A DNA stretch of 9,766 bases from Campylobacterota bacterium. Lineage in GTDB: Bacteria > Campylobacterota > Campylobacteria > Campylobacterales > JAADDG01. A program made the translations under genes and the position numbers. The notes under the pieces were generated by a model that saw only the letters and a program-made list of their open reading frames with translations, did not search any database and was not told where the DNA came from. Numbering within the stretch: the first letter of the stretch is position 1; every line of letters starts with the position of its first letter. The stretch spans positions 1 to 9,766 of the forward strand of contig JAADDG010000158.1 in the NCBI GenBank assembly GCA_013154075.1, read 5' to 3'. Shown here piece after piece: positions 1-5,754 of the stretch.

Positions 1-119
1 TCGTTATTGTAAGGATTTTTGCCGATCCCCTTAGCGTCGTAATCATCAATCTTTCCGTAGTTTCTCGGATTCATCATATGATCTATATATTCGTCTTTCA
101 ATTTTTCGATATCGGACAT
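1..119 (-). CDS. IscU/NifU-like Fe-S cluster assembly scaffold, N-terminal part
   Basis: This is the first 39 codons of a gene that runs off the left edge. Members of this family hold a nascent iron-sulfur cluster in the cytoplasm before passing it to apoproteins. The translation begins MSDIEKLKDEYIDHMMNPRN and continues YGKIDDYDAKGIGKNPYNN. The D-H-x-x-NPRN-x-G block (residues 13-22) is the N-terminal hallmark of the IscU/NifU N-domain family. The ATG at 119 has an AAGGA site about 7 bases upstream. Odd point: IscU has a ligand cysteine in a G-x-P-x-C-G-D motif, but the matching stretch here reads K-N-P-Y-N-N (residues 34-39), with Asn in place of Cys. It may be a divergent scaffold or carrier subfamily rather than a classical IscU. 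The family call is fairly secure; the function is less so because only the N-terminus is visible. Confidence 0.75.
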   Translation of the reverse strand, partial: MSDIEKLKDEYIDHMMNPRNYGKIDDYDAKGIGKNPYNN

Positions 120-147
120 TCAATTTCCTTTAACTAAATTAGCTCAA

Positions 148-153
148 ATTATA
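148..153 (-). promoter_or_regulatory. -10 box for the Fe-S scaffold gene
   Basis: Read on the minus strand the hexamer is a perfect TATAAT preceded directly by GTG. It lies about 29 bases upstream of the scaffold ATG at 119, which would give a start near 141 and a leader of roughly 22 bases containing the AAGGA site. No convincing -35 hexamer is seen, which is usual for sigma-70 promoters of Campylobacterota. The rest of the 120-192 gap shows nothing else recognisable. Confidence 0.5.
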
Positions 154-192
154 CACTATTCTATTTTATAAGAAGGTTTAAACCAAACTCCC

Positions 193-516
193 TCAAGGCT
201 CCACTTTCGAAAAGAAATAACCTATAATAAAAAACAAAGCTACAGTAACAAGAGGTAAGAAAACAAGCCATAATCTAATCTTTTTAAAAAAAATGAACCT
301 AAAAACCTCCACCCAACTAAAAAGAAGCAAAATCATATGAGCTATAAAAAGAGGTTTGTAGATATAAAGATATCTTCCAAAAAGAGAAAAAGAAACAGCA
401 ATCACCACAAGCCCCACACAAAAAAGCGCTTCCTTTAAATCCCCATCCTTCCTATATCTATAATAAATCACGCCGGCTATCGCCAAAAAGACTCCAAAAA
501 CTATCGCTTTTATCAT
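193..516 (-). CDS. Small hypothetical protein with four membrane segments
   Basis: A 107-residue protein I do not recognise. It is mostly hydrophobic, with likely membrane segments at about residues 2-19, 28-46, 53-74 and 82-103. These are separated by short charged loops (YRYRKDGDLKE at 19-29 and FFKKIR near 76-81), so both ends could face the same side. There are no obvious catalytic motifs. The positively charged first loop suggests that this loop is cytoplasmic, which would put the N-terminus outside. The ATG at 516 has a strong GAGGAGAG site just upstream, which fixes the start. It lies on the same strand as the downstream Fe-S scaffold gene, 73 bases away, but that gene has its own -10 box. 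It is divergent from gltX. It is a real gene judging by start signal and composition; no function can be assigned. Confidence 0.7.
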   Translation of the reverse strand: MIKAIVFGVFLAIAGVIYYRYRKDGDLKEALFCVGLVVIAVSFSLFGRYLYIYKPLFIAHMILLLFSWVEVFRFIFFKKIRLWLVFLPLVTVALFFIIGYFFSKVEP

Positions 517-571
517 CTATCTCTCCTCAAAACTCTCCAAAAAGCCTCCGTAAAAAAGAGAGTAATTTTGG

Positions 572-577
572 TATAAT
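572..577 (+). promoter_or_regulatory. -10 box for the gltX-yggT-slt operon
   Basis: The hexamer is TATAAT in the context TTTTGGTATAAT, a T-rich run leading directly into the -10 box, the typical form in Campylobacterota. A start near 584 would leave a leader of about 22 bases that contains AAAGG (595-599), 6 bases before the gltX ATG. Confidence 0.65.
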
Positions 578-587
578 CGCAAAAAAT

Positions 588-593
588 TTTATA
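588..593 (-). promoter_or_regulatory. Possible -10 box for the small membrane protein gene
   Basis: On the minus strand this reads TTTGTATAAAAT, with TATAAA at 593-588 preceded by TG. It would start transcription near 581 and give a leader of about 64 bases for the gene starting at 516. It faces the gltX -10 box at 572-577, and the two predicted start points lie within a few bases of each other. It is a weaker match than the gltX box. Confidence 0.35.
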
Positions 594-605
594 CAAAGGT
601 TTGAA

Positions 606-1904
606 ATGTTTCGTTTCGCCCCATCTCCGACGGGAGATATGCACATAGGCAATCTCAAAGTAGCCATCCTAAACTATATTTTAGCAAAACAAAATGACGA
701 AAAATTCATAATAAGAATAGAAGATACAGACAAAGAGAGAAATATAGAGGGAAAAGATAGAGAAATCCTCGAAATATTGGACAAATTCGATATCAAATAC
801 GACAATGTTATCTATCAAAGCCACAATCTAAAGTTTCATCAGCAATTTGCTTCTCAGCTTTTGATGGAGAGAAAGGCATTTGCCTGTTTTTGCAGCGAAG
901 AGGAGCTTGAGAGAAAAAGAGAAGAGGCCAAAAAGAGAAAAATAGCCTACAGATATGACGGAACGTGCGAAAAATTAAGCGACGCGGAGGTTCTAAACAA
1001 CGAAAAACCGTTTGTAGTAAGAATCAAAAAACCAACTCACCCCATAAGTTTCAAAGACGAGATAAAAGGAGAGTTTACTTTCGAACCGGATGATATAGAC
1101 AGCTTCGTAATCTTAAGAAGAGACAAAACTCCAACTTACAATTTTGCGTGTGCGATAGACGATATGCTAAACGATATCTCTTTTGTAATAAGAGGCGAGG
1201 ATCACATATCAAACACCCCCAAACAGATTCTAATTAGAAACTATATAGGCTACGACAAAGAGATCAAATATGCTCATCTTCCGATTATTTTAAATAAAGA
1301 GGGCAAAAAGATGAGCAAAAGAGACAAAGCCTCAAGTGTCAAATGGCTTTTGGAAGAGGGATTTTTGCCGGAAGCTATTACAAACTATCTGATTTTGCTT
1401 GGAAATAAAACTCCAAAAGAGATTTTTACTCTAAAAGAGGCTATCGAATGGTTCGATATCAAAAACCTCTCAAAATCAAGCGCAAAATTTGATCTCGATA
1501 AACTAAGGTTTCTCAATAGAGAGCATATAAAGATGCTTGATTCTCTAAATTTAGCAAAAAGAATCGGTTATCACGATAAAGATATAGGAGATTTAGCCAA
1601 ACTTTATACGGAAGAGGCAAGCACTCTAAAAGAGATCAAAGAGAAAATTTCAAAAATATTCTCTTCAAAAACTCCTCCTTTAGAATTTAAAGAAAATTTT
1701 GATAAGATTGTAGAGTCTATAAAAAAGGCTCCCCATTTCGAGGAGTTTGACGACTTTAAAAAATATATTACCGAAACAACCTCCCTTAAGGGTAAAAATC
1801 TGTTCAAACCGCTAAGAATAGCCCTAACGGGAGAGGAACACGGTCCGAATCTAAGCGACATTTACGCTCATATAAAAAATTATTTACCGGAGATAGTAAA
1901 ATGA
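606..1904 (+). CDS. gltX: Glutamyl-tRNA synthetase, probably the paralogue that charges tRNA-Gln
   Basis: A 432-residue class I aminoacyl-tRNA synthetase that attaches glutamate to tRNA in the cytoplasm. Visible signatures are the ATP-binding HIGN (residues 13-16, within APSPTGDMHIGN), the IEDTDKER block (39-46) and KMSKR (235-239), followed by a helical anticodon-binding region from about 300 to the end. A zinc site of the form C94-x-C96, Y117, C121 is present. Campylobacterota usually carry two gltX genes and no glutaminyl-tRNA synthetase. The shorter paralogue with HIGN and MSKR, and the linkage to yggT and slt, match H. pylori HP0643 (GluRS2), known to charge tRNA-Gln with glutamate for later amidation by GatCAB. 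That specificity is inferred here from length, motifs and neighbours. The gene starts at ATG 606 after an AAAGG site and ends in a 4-base ATGA overlap with yggT. Confidence 0.95.
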   Translation: MFRFAPSPTGDMHIGNLKVAILNYILAKQNDEKFIIRIEDTDKERNIEGKDREILEILDKFDIKYDNVIYQSHNLKFHQQFASQLLMERKAFACFCSEEELERKREEAKKRKIAYRYDGTCEKLSDAEVLNNEKPFVVRIKKPTHPISFKDEIKGEFTFEPDDIDSFVILRRDKTPTYNFACAIDDMLNDISFVIRGEDHISNTPKQILIRNYIGYDKEIKYAHLPIILNKEGKKMSKRDKASSVKWLLEEGFLPEAITNYLILLGNKTPKEIFTLKEAIEWFDIKNLSKSSAKFDLDKLRFLNREHIKMLDSLNLAKRIGYHDKDIGDLAKLYTEEASTLKEIKEKISKIFSSKTPPLEFKENFDKIVESIKKAPHFEEFDDFKKYITETTSLKGKNLFKPLRIALTGEEHGPNLSDIYAHIKNYLPEIVK

Positions 1905-2200
1905 TAATAATAGCAACATTTATAGAGGCGATAGCCCAGATACTTCATATGGTTATAAATATCTACATTTGGATAGTGATAATAGCGGCTTTGATCACGT
2001 GGGTGAGGCCCGATCCGTACAATCCCATCGTTCAAGTACTAATGAGACTAACCGAACCCGTTTATGTCTTTATTAGAAAATATATTCCTACCGTAATAGG
2101 AGGAATAGATTTAGCACCCATTATCGTAATTTTGGGACTACAGTTTTTAGATCTATTTTTTGTTAAACTTCTTTATAGTTTTGCGAGTGCTCTTCAATAA
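1901..2200 (+). CDS. yggT: YggT-family small membrane protein
   Basis: A 99-residue integral membrane protein of the YggT/YlmG family. It has two hydrophobic segments (about residues 8-33 and 71-94) flanking the family's conserved core: TWVRPDPYNP (33-42), R-L-T-E-P (49-53), I-P near 62-63, GGIDLAPIIVILGLQFL (67-83). Family members are linked to osmotic tolerance in E. coli and to membrane or chromosome organisation in cyanobacteria and plastids, but no biochemical activity is firmly known. The start codon overlaps the gltX stop (ATGA), and a GGAG at about 1889-1892 lies at a good distance, so translation is probably coupled to gltX. Its 3' end overlaps the start of slt. The same gltX-yggT-slt order is recalled from C. 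jejuni and H. pylori. Confidence 0.9.
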   Translation: MIIIATFIEAIAQILHMVINIYIWIVIIAALITWVRPDPYNPIVQVLMRLTEPVYVFIRKYIPTVIGGIDLAPIIVILGLQFLDLFFVKLLYSFASALQ

Positions 2201-3848
2201 ATTCAAAAAAAGTGGCATACTTTTTGCTTTTCTCCTGTTAATGCCGCCAATGTTGTCTTCAAAAGAGATAACATTGGATTTCTTTAACGACAAACCGAGA
2301 TCCATCGCTAAAGATTTCTACATATGGCGGTTTTTAGATCAAAATATAACCGCGAAAGAGGCGGAAGCATTAATAGGAGAAGTTTATAATATGAGTAGCA
2401 AACTGTTTTTCAAATTTGCGGACAAACTGGACAAAGAGGGCTTCAAACAGATAGCCGAATGCCTTAAAGCCTCGCCTAAAGAGCTTATAAATTCAAGTGA
2501 CGATTGTATAGCCGTAGGGCTCACACCCAAAAAAGCGGTAAAATTATCAAAAGACGAATTATTGAAAGCGGCCAAAAAAGTAGAAGAAAAATATCCTCAA
2601 AGAGCCGAAATTTTCAAAATTTTAGCCTCAAATAACGTATTTGAAGAGCTTACGAAAGCCGATCCCGAAATATTTTTCAAAGTATTTAATTCAGTGGATC
2701 CTTCATACATTTATGAAAAACTAAATTATGAGATACCGAAAAATATACTCACCAAACTATCTCAATATTACGCTTTCAATCAAAGCGTAAAAATCATTAC
2801 GATCAACGAAAATCTAAAAAATCTTCAAAAATCGATTCTTGATCTAAATTCATCAAAACTATCGGCAAACGGAAATCTATATCTGGCTTTCAACGCAATA
2901 AAACACAATGAAAAAGAGAAAGCCGTAAAATATCTTCAAATAGCTCACGAGAAAGCTTTCAAAAGATTCGAAAAAGACAGATCCCTATTTTGGCTATACA
3001 AAGTAACAAACGACAAAAAATATTTAGTGAAACTTGCAAACAGTCCTAAAGTAAATTTTTATTCAATCTACGCAATGGAACTTTTACACAAAAAAGTAAA
3101 AAATATAGTAACCAACCTAAGCCATATGAAAGAGAGAGCGAATTTCCCCGTAAACGATCCCTTTGCATGGCAGGATCTAAAAAACAAAGCCAAAAAAGCG
3201 GATGAAAACGAACTAAGAAAAATGGCCGACAAATTAAACGCAAAAAACACCGAACCGTTTGCGGCATATCTTTATGAAAAAGCGGGGAAGTTTAAAAAAG
3301 AGTATTTTTTAATGCCCTACTACGACTCTATAAAAAATCTCACACCCAAAAGAAAGGCGATGCTTTTGGCCATAGCAAGGCAAGAGAGCAAATTTATCCC
3401 AACAGACATATCCAGCTCTTACGCTTTAGGAATGATGCAGTTTATGCCCTTTGTGGCAAAAGATTTGGCAAAAAAGATGGGGTATGAAGATTTCGATCTC
3501 GATAATCTTTTCCAGCCGGAAATAGCTTATAAATTCGCCAATTACTACCTTGATTATTTGGAGCAGAATCTAAATCATCCCCTTTTTATATTTTACGCTT
3601 ATAACGCCGGTATCGGATTTCTAACGAGACTTCTTAAAAAATCAAATCTTTTCACCCAAAAAAATATATACGAACCCTATTTAAGTATGGAGCTTTTTCC
3701 AAACGACCAAGCCAGATATTACGGCAAAAAAGTTTTGGCAAACTATATCATATACTCTCAGCTTCTTGGCAAAAAGACTATGCTCACTCCTCTTTTGAGA
3801 AAGTTAGAAAATCCTTTCCAAAAAGCTTATTCTCGCACACGAGAGTAA
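2187..3848 (+). CDS. slt: Soluble lytic murein transglycosylase (Slt70 type)
   Basis: A periplasmic enzyme that cuts the MurNAc-GlcNAc bond of peptidoglycan, leaving 1,6-anhydro-MurNAc ends. With the GTG at 2187 the product is 553 residues. The N-terminus MLFNKFKKSGILFAFLLLMP is a signal peptide: basic region, then a hydrophobic core. A long alpha-helical region (about 30-370) corresponds to the superhelical U and L domains. The C-terminal SLT domain shows the catalytic Glu in ARQESKF (E400), GMMQFMP (415-421) and AYNAG (471-475). The start is uncertain: in-frame TTG codons at 2160 and 2181 and an ATG at 2241 are alternatives. None has a clear ribosome site; GTG 2187 best fits the signal peptide. 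It overlaps the end of yggT, so coupled translation is likely. The last codons overlap the opposing lipoprotein gene and carry a terminator hairpin. Confidence 0.93.
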   Translation: MLFNKFKKSGILFAFLLLMPPMLSSKEITLDFFNDKPRSIAKDFYIWRFLDQNITAKEAEALIGEVYNMSSKLFFKFADKLDKEGFKQIAECLKASPKELINSSDDCIAVGLTPKKAVKLSKDELLKAAKKVEEKYPQRAEIFKILASNNVFEELTKADPEIFFKVFNSVDPSYIYEKLNYEIPKNILTKLSQYYAFNQSVKIITINENLKNLQKSILDLNSSKLSANGNLYLAFNAIKHNEKEKAVKYLQIAHEKAFKRFEKDRSLFWLYKVTNDKKYLVKLANSPKVNFYSIYAMELLHKKVKNIVTNLSHMKERANFPVNDPFAWQDLKNKAKKADENELRKMADKLNAKNTEPFAAYLYEKAGKFKKEYFLMPYYDSIKNLTPKRKAMLLAIARQESKFIPTDISSSYALGMMQFMPFVAKDLAKKMGYEDFDLDNLFQPEIAYKFANYYLDYLEQNLNHPLFIFYAYNAGIGFLTRLLKKSNLFTQKNIYEPYLSMELFPNDQARYYGKKVLANYIIYSQLLGKKTMLTPLLRKLENPFQKAYSRTRE

Positions 3849-4284
3849 TGCTTTTCTCCTCTTTTGCGGGAAAAACGACAAGATAATATTTGAACCATCC
3901 GCTATGAACAGGAATATATTTCAAAATTTCGTCATCTTTTTTCAATTTTTTAATCTCAATAGGCTTTCTTCCATCCTTTAGATAAATAGCGCAATTTTCA
4001 CTCTCCAAGCCCTCTTTCTTATCTCCGAACTCCTTTTCGTTATAGAGAGCCACGATAAAATAGTCTTTATCCTTATCGGCAAATCTCTTATCGAGCCTGT
4101 TTAAATATGTTGCCACTATGACGGATTTCGTCTCAAGAGAGCTTATTATCTCCCCTTTTCTTGTATATAAAAGACTCTGTTCGTAAAGTTTGTCCTCATT
4201 AATAAACTCTTTGTAAATCTTATCCGAACAACCGGTTAAAAAAACGAGAATCAAGAGGGAGAAAATAGATATTTTATTGCCCAT
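3784..4284 (-). CDS. Putative lipoprotein, unknown function
   Basis: A 166-residue predicted lipoprotein. MGNKISIFSLLILVFLTGCS is a lipoprotein signal peptide with lipobox L16-T-G-C19. The mature protein would begin at C19 followed by Ser, which by the E. coli +2 rule favours the outer membrane. The rest is charged and Lys/Glu-rich, with two more cysteines (in SENCAIYL and TLVCENKLF) that could form a disulfide in the periplasm. No domain is recognised. The ATG at 4284 is preferred: AGGAAA lies upstream, and a more distal in-frame ATG at 4323 falls within the probable -10 box and has no ribosome site. It converges on slt, and the two coding regions overlap by 65 bases. A lipoprotein gene in this flipped position is recalled from C. 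jejuni (Cj0842), so the arrangement seems conserved. It is a real gene with unknown function. Confidence 0.82.
   Translation of the reverse strand: MGNKISIFSLLILVFLTGCSDKIYKEFINEDKLYEQSLLYTRKGEIISSLETKSVIVATYLNRLDKRFADKDKDYFIVALYNEKEFGDKKEGLESENCAIYLKDGRKPIEIKKLKKDDEILKYIPVHSGWFKYYLVVFPAKEEKSITLVCENKLFGKDFLTFSKEE
3821..3863 (+). terminator. Intrinsic terminator over the slt stop codon
   Basis: An inner 9-bp stem pairs 3827-3835 (TTATTCTCG) with 3840-3848 (CGAGAGTAA) around a CACA loop, with one G-U wobble (3830:3845). An outer 6-bp extension pairs AAAAGC (3821-3826) with GCTTTT (3850-3855) across one bulged T (3849). A pyrimidine-rich tail with T runs follows (3851-3863). The slt stop codon (3846-3848) forms the end of the right arm. 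On the minus strand the wobble becomes an A-C mismatch, so the structure should be weaker there. Confidence 0.65.
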
Positions 4285-4321
4285 TGAAGCTTTTCCTAAA
4301 TAAATTTTTATATAAATCGAC

Positions 4322-4327
4322 ATTTTA
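4322..4327 (-). promoter_or_regulatory. Extended -10 box for the lipoprotein gene
   Basis: The minus strand reads TTTTTTATGCTAAAAT: a T-rich run, TG, one base, then TAAAAT (4327-4322). Transcription would begin near 4315, leaving a leader of about 30 bases to the ATG at 4284 that includes the AGGAAA site. The upstream ATG at 4323 overlaps this hexamer, which argues against it as a start codon. Confidence 0.5.
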
Positions 4328-4390
4328 GCATAAAAAATTGAACCGCAAAATAAAACCGAAATTGTAGCTAAACATTAAGAATAATAATGC

Positions 4391-4396
4391 TATCAT
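4391..4396 (+). promoter_or_regulatory. Extended -10 box for mobB-fbp, apparently leaderless
   Basis: TGCTATCAT carries the extended TGn motif plus a TATAAT-like hexamer. Only six bases (TCCCAC) separate it from the mobB ATG at 4403, so the expected start point falls on or next to the A of the start codon. There is no ribosome site, and an in-frame stop at 4385-4387 rules out a distant upstream start. Confidence 0.5.
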
Positions 4397-4402
4397 TCCC
4401 AC

Positions 4403-4900
4403 ATGAAACATTTAGCCATAGCCTTTAGCGGCCCTTCAAACAGCGGTAAAACCACTCTAATTGTTAAAATTACCGAAAAGTTGATAAAGAACTACAAAGT
4501 AATTATAATCAAAAATGATCCGAAAGATAAAGCGAAGTTTGATATCGAAGGTAAGGACAGTTACAAATTTTCCCAAACGGGAGCGGATGTCGTAGTAACT
4601 TCCCCTACAAGAACCACATATTTTTTCAATCATTATCAGGATTTAGACGAAATTATCGAAAAATTGGGAGATTTCGATTTTCTTTTCGTAGAAGGACTAA
4701 AAACCCTTCCACTTCCGAGAATCTCGGTATTTAGAAATAAAATAGACGAAAGCTATTTTGAGCATACCGACGCAATAGCGATAGATGAAAGCGTAAATCT
4801 ATCCGAATACGACATCCCAAAAAGTATAGCTATTTTAAATTTAAACGATATTGATCAAATAATAAATTGGATATTTAAAAATGCAAAGGTTGTAAAATGA
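4403..4900 (+). CDS. mobB: MobB-family P-loop protein (molybdopterin-guanine dinucleotide pathway)
   Basis: A 165-residue cytoplasmic P-loop NTPase. MobB proteins bind GTP and assist MobA in adding GMP to molybdopterin for molybdenum enzymes. Visible motifs: Walker A GPSNSGKT (residues 10-17), then D47-x-x-GKDS (50-53) and F-x-x-x-GAD (56-62), both typical of MobB, and VEGLK (96-100), the family's E-G-[FY]-K motif, followed by PRISVFR. One departure: the usual K-H pair after the first strands is K-N here (IIIKND, 35-39). The start is well fixed because the P-loop begins at residue 10 and an in-frame stop lies 16-18 bases upstream. The mRNA appears leaderless. The gene ends in an ATGA overlap with fbp. 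No other molybdopterin gene is nearby, so the call rests on family resemblance; a different GTP-dependent role is possible. Confidence 0.85.
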   Translation: MKHLAIAFSGPSNSGKTTLIVKITEKLIKNYKVIIIKNDPKDKAKFDIEGKDSYKFSQTGADVVVTSPTRTTYFFNHYQDLDEIIEKLGDFDFLFVEGLKTLPLPRISVFRNKIDESYFEHTDAIAIDESVNLSEYDIPKSIAILNLNDIDQIINWIFKNAKVVK

Positions 4901-5754
4901 CGGAAATTTTCGACGCCATCAAAAGATCTGCGGTAAGAATAAGAGAGGCTATAGAAACGGACGATACGGGTTACTCCCAAAACAAAAACAAAACGGGAGA
5001 TATTCAGCTAAAGCTTGACATAAAAAGCGATTTGATCATAGAAGAGGAGCTTAGCAAAGTTCCAAGCGTTAAAGAGATAGCAAGCGAAGAGAGAGAACAT
5101 TCGGAAGTTTTAAACGAAAACGGTATCTACAGTATAGGATACGATCCGCTTGACGGCTCGAGCCTTGTGGATGTGGACTTAAGCGTCGGATCGATATTCG
5201 GAATTTACAAGGGCGGATATGCGGGCGAAAACTTAATAGCCGCGGCATACGTAGTCTACGGACCGAGAGTGGAGCTCGTAATAGCTACCGACATCGTAGA
5301 GCTTTACAGAATGGATCCGGAGCATAATTTTCATTTCATTCAACCAGTTTCTTTAAACGAAAAAGGAAATATCAAATCTCCGGGCGCCACACAAAAATAC
5401 TGGCCGGAATTTCACAAAAAAATGGTGGATGAAATTTTTCAAGAAGGCTATAGATTAAGATATTCCGGAGGAATGGTTCCCGATCTTCACCAAATCCTTC
5501 TAAAGGGCGGCGGAGTGTTTTCATATCCCGGCACAACCGACAAACCGAAAGGAAAACTTAGAATGGTATTTGAGGTTTTTCCTTTTGCGTACATTTTCGA
5601 AAAAGCGGGCGGCTTGGCGATGGATCCGATAAAAAGACTTTTAGATCTAAAACCGTCTCACCTTCACGATACCACACCATGCTTTTTCGGTTCCAAATAT
5701 GAAGTTTTAAAAGCGAAAGAGGTCTATGGAAAATACCAATGCGACATCGATTGA
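4897..5754 (+). CDS. fbp: Fructose-1,6-bisphosphatase, class 1
   Basis: A 285-residue cytoplasmic enzyme that hydrolyses fructose-1,6-bisphosphate to fructose-6-phosphate plus phosphate, the committed step of gluconeogenesis. Class 1 motifs are complete: G-D-x-Q-x-K-L-D (34-41), metal-binding ASEE (62-65), DPLDGSS (83-89) with the D-P-L-D metal ligands, RYSGGMVPDLHQILLKGGG (188-206) for substrate and metal binding, and KLRMVFE (220-226), whose terminal Glu is a metal ligand. It is shorter than the E. coli enzyme (about 330 residues), as in other Campylobacterota. In an organism lacking sugar uptake it would feed cell-wall and nucleotide sugar synthesis. An AAAGG site at 4885-4889 lies 7 bases before the ATG, which overlaps the mobB stop. 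The last 29 bases overlap the next gene. Confidence 0.96.
   Translation: MTEIFDAIKRSAVRIREAIETDDTGYSQNKNKTGDIQLKLDIKSDLIIEEELSKVPSVKEIASEEREHSEVLNENGIYSIGYDPLDGSSLVDVDLSVGSIFGIYKGGYAGENLIAAAYVVYGPRVELVIATDIVELYRMDPEHNFHFIQPVSLNEKGNIKSPGATQKYWPEFHKKMVDEIFQEGYRLRYSGGMVPDLHQILLKGGGVFSYPGTTDKPKGKLRMVFEVFPFAYIFEKAGGLAMDPIKRLLDLKPSHLHDTTPCFFGSKYEVLKAKEVYGKYQCDID

Noticed and set aside
1604..1861. Minus-strand open frame of 85 codons within gltX
   Set aside because: It is antisense to the GluRS anticodon-binding domain, with no start signal or family resemblance.
3046..3267. Two overlapping minus-strand open frames within slt
   Set aside because: Both are antisense to the helical region of Slt and look like composition artefacts.
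4285..4323. N-terminal extension of the lipoprotein from an ATG at 4323
   Set aside because: That ATG overlaps the probable -10 box TAAAAT, has no ribosome site and would put 13 extra residues before a normal lipoprotein signal peptide. ATG 4284 has AGGAAA upstream.
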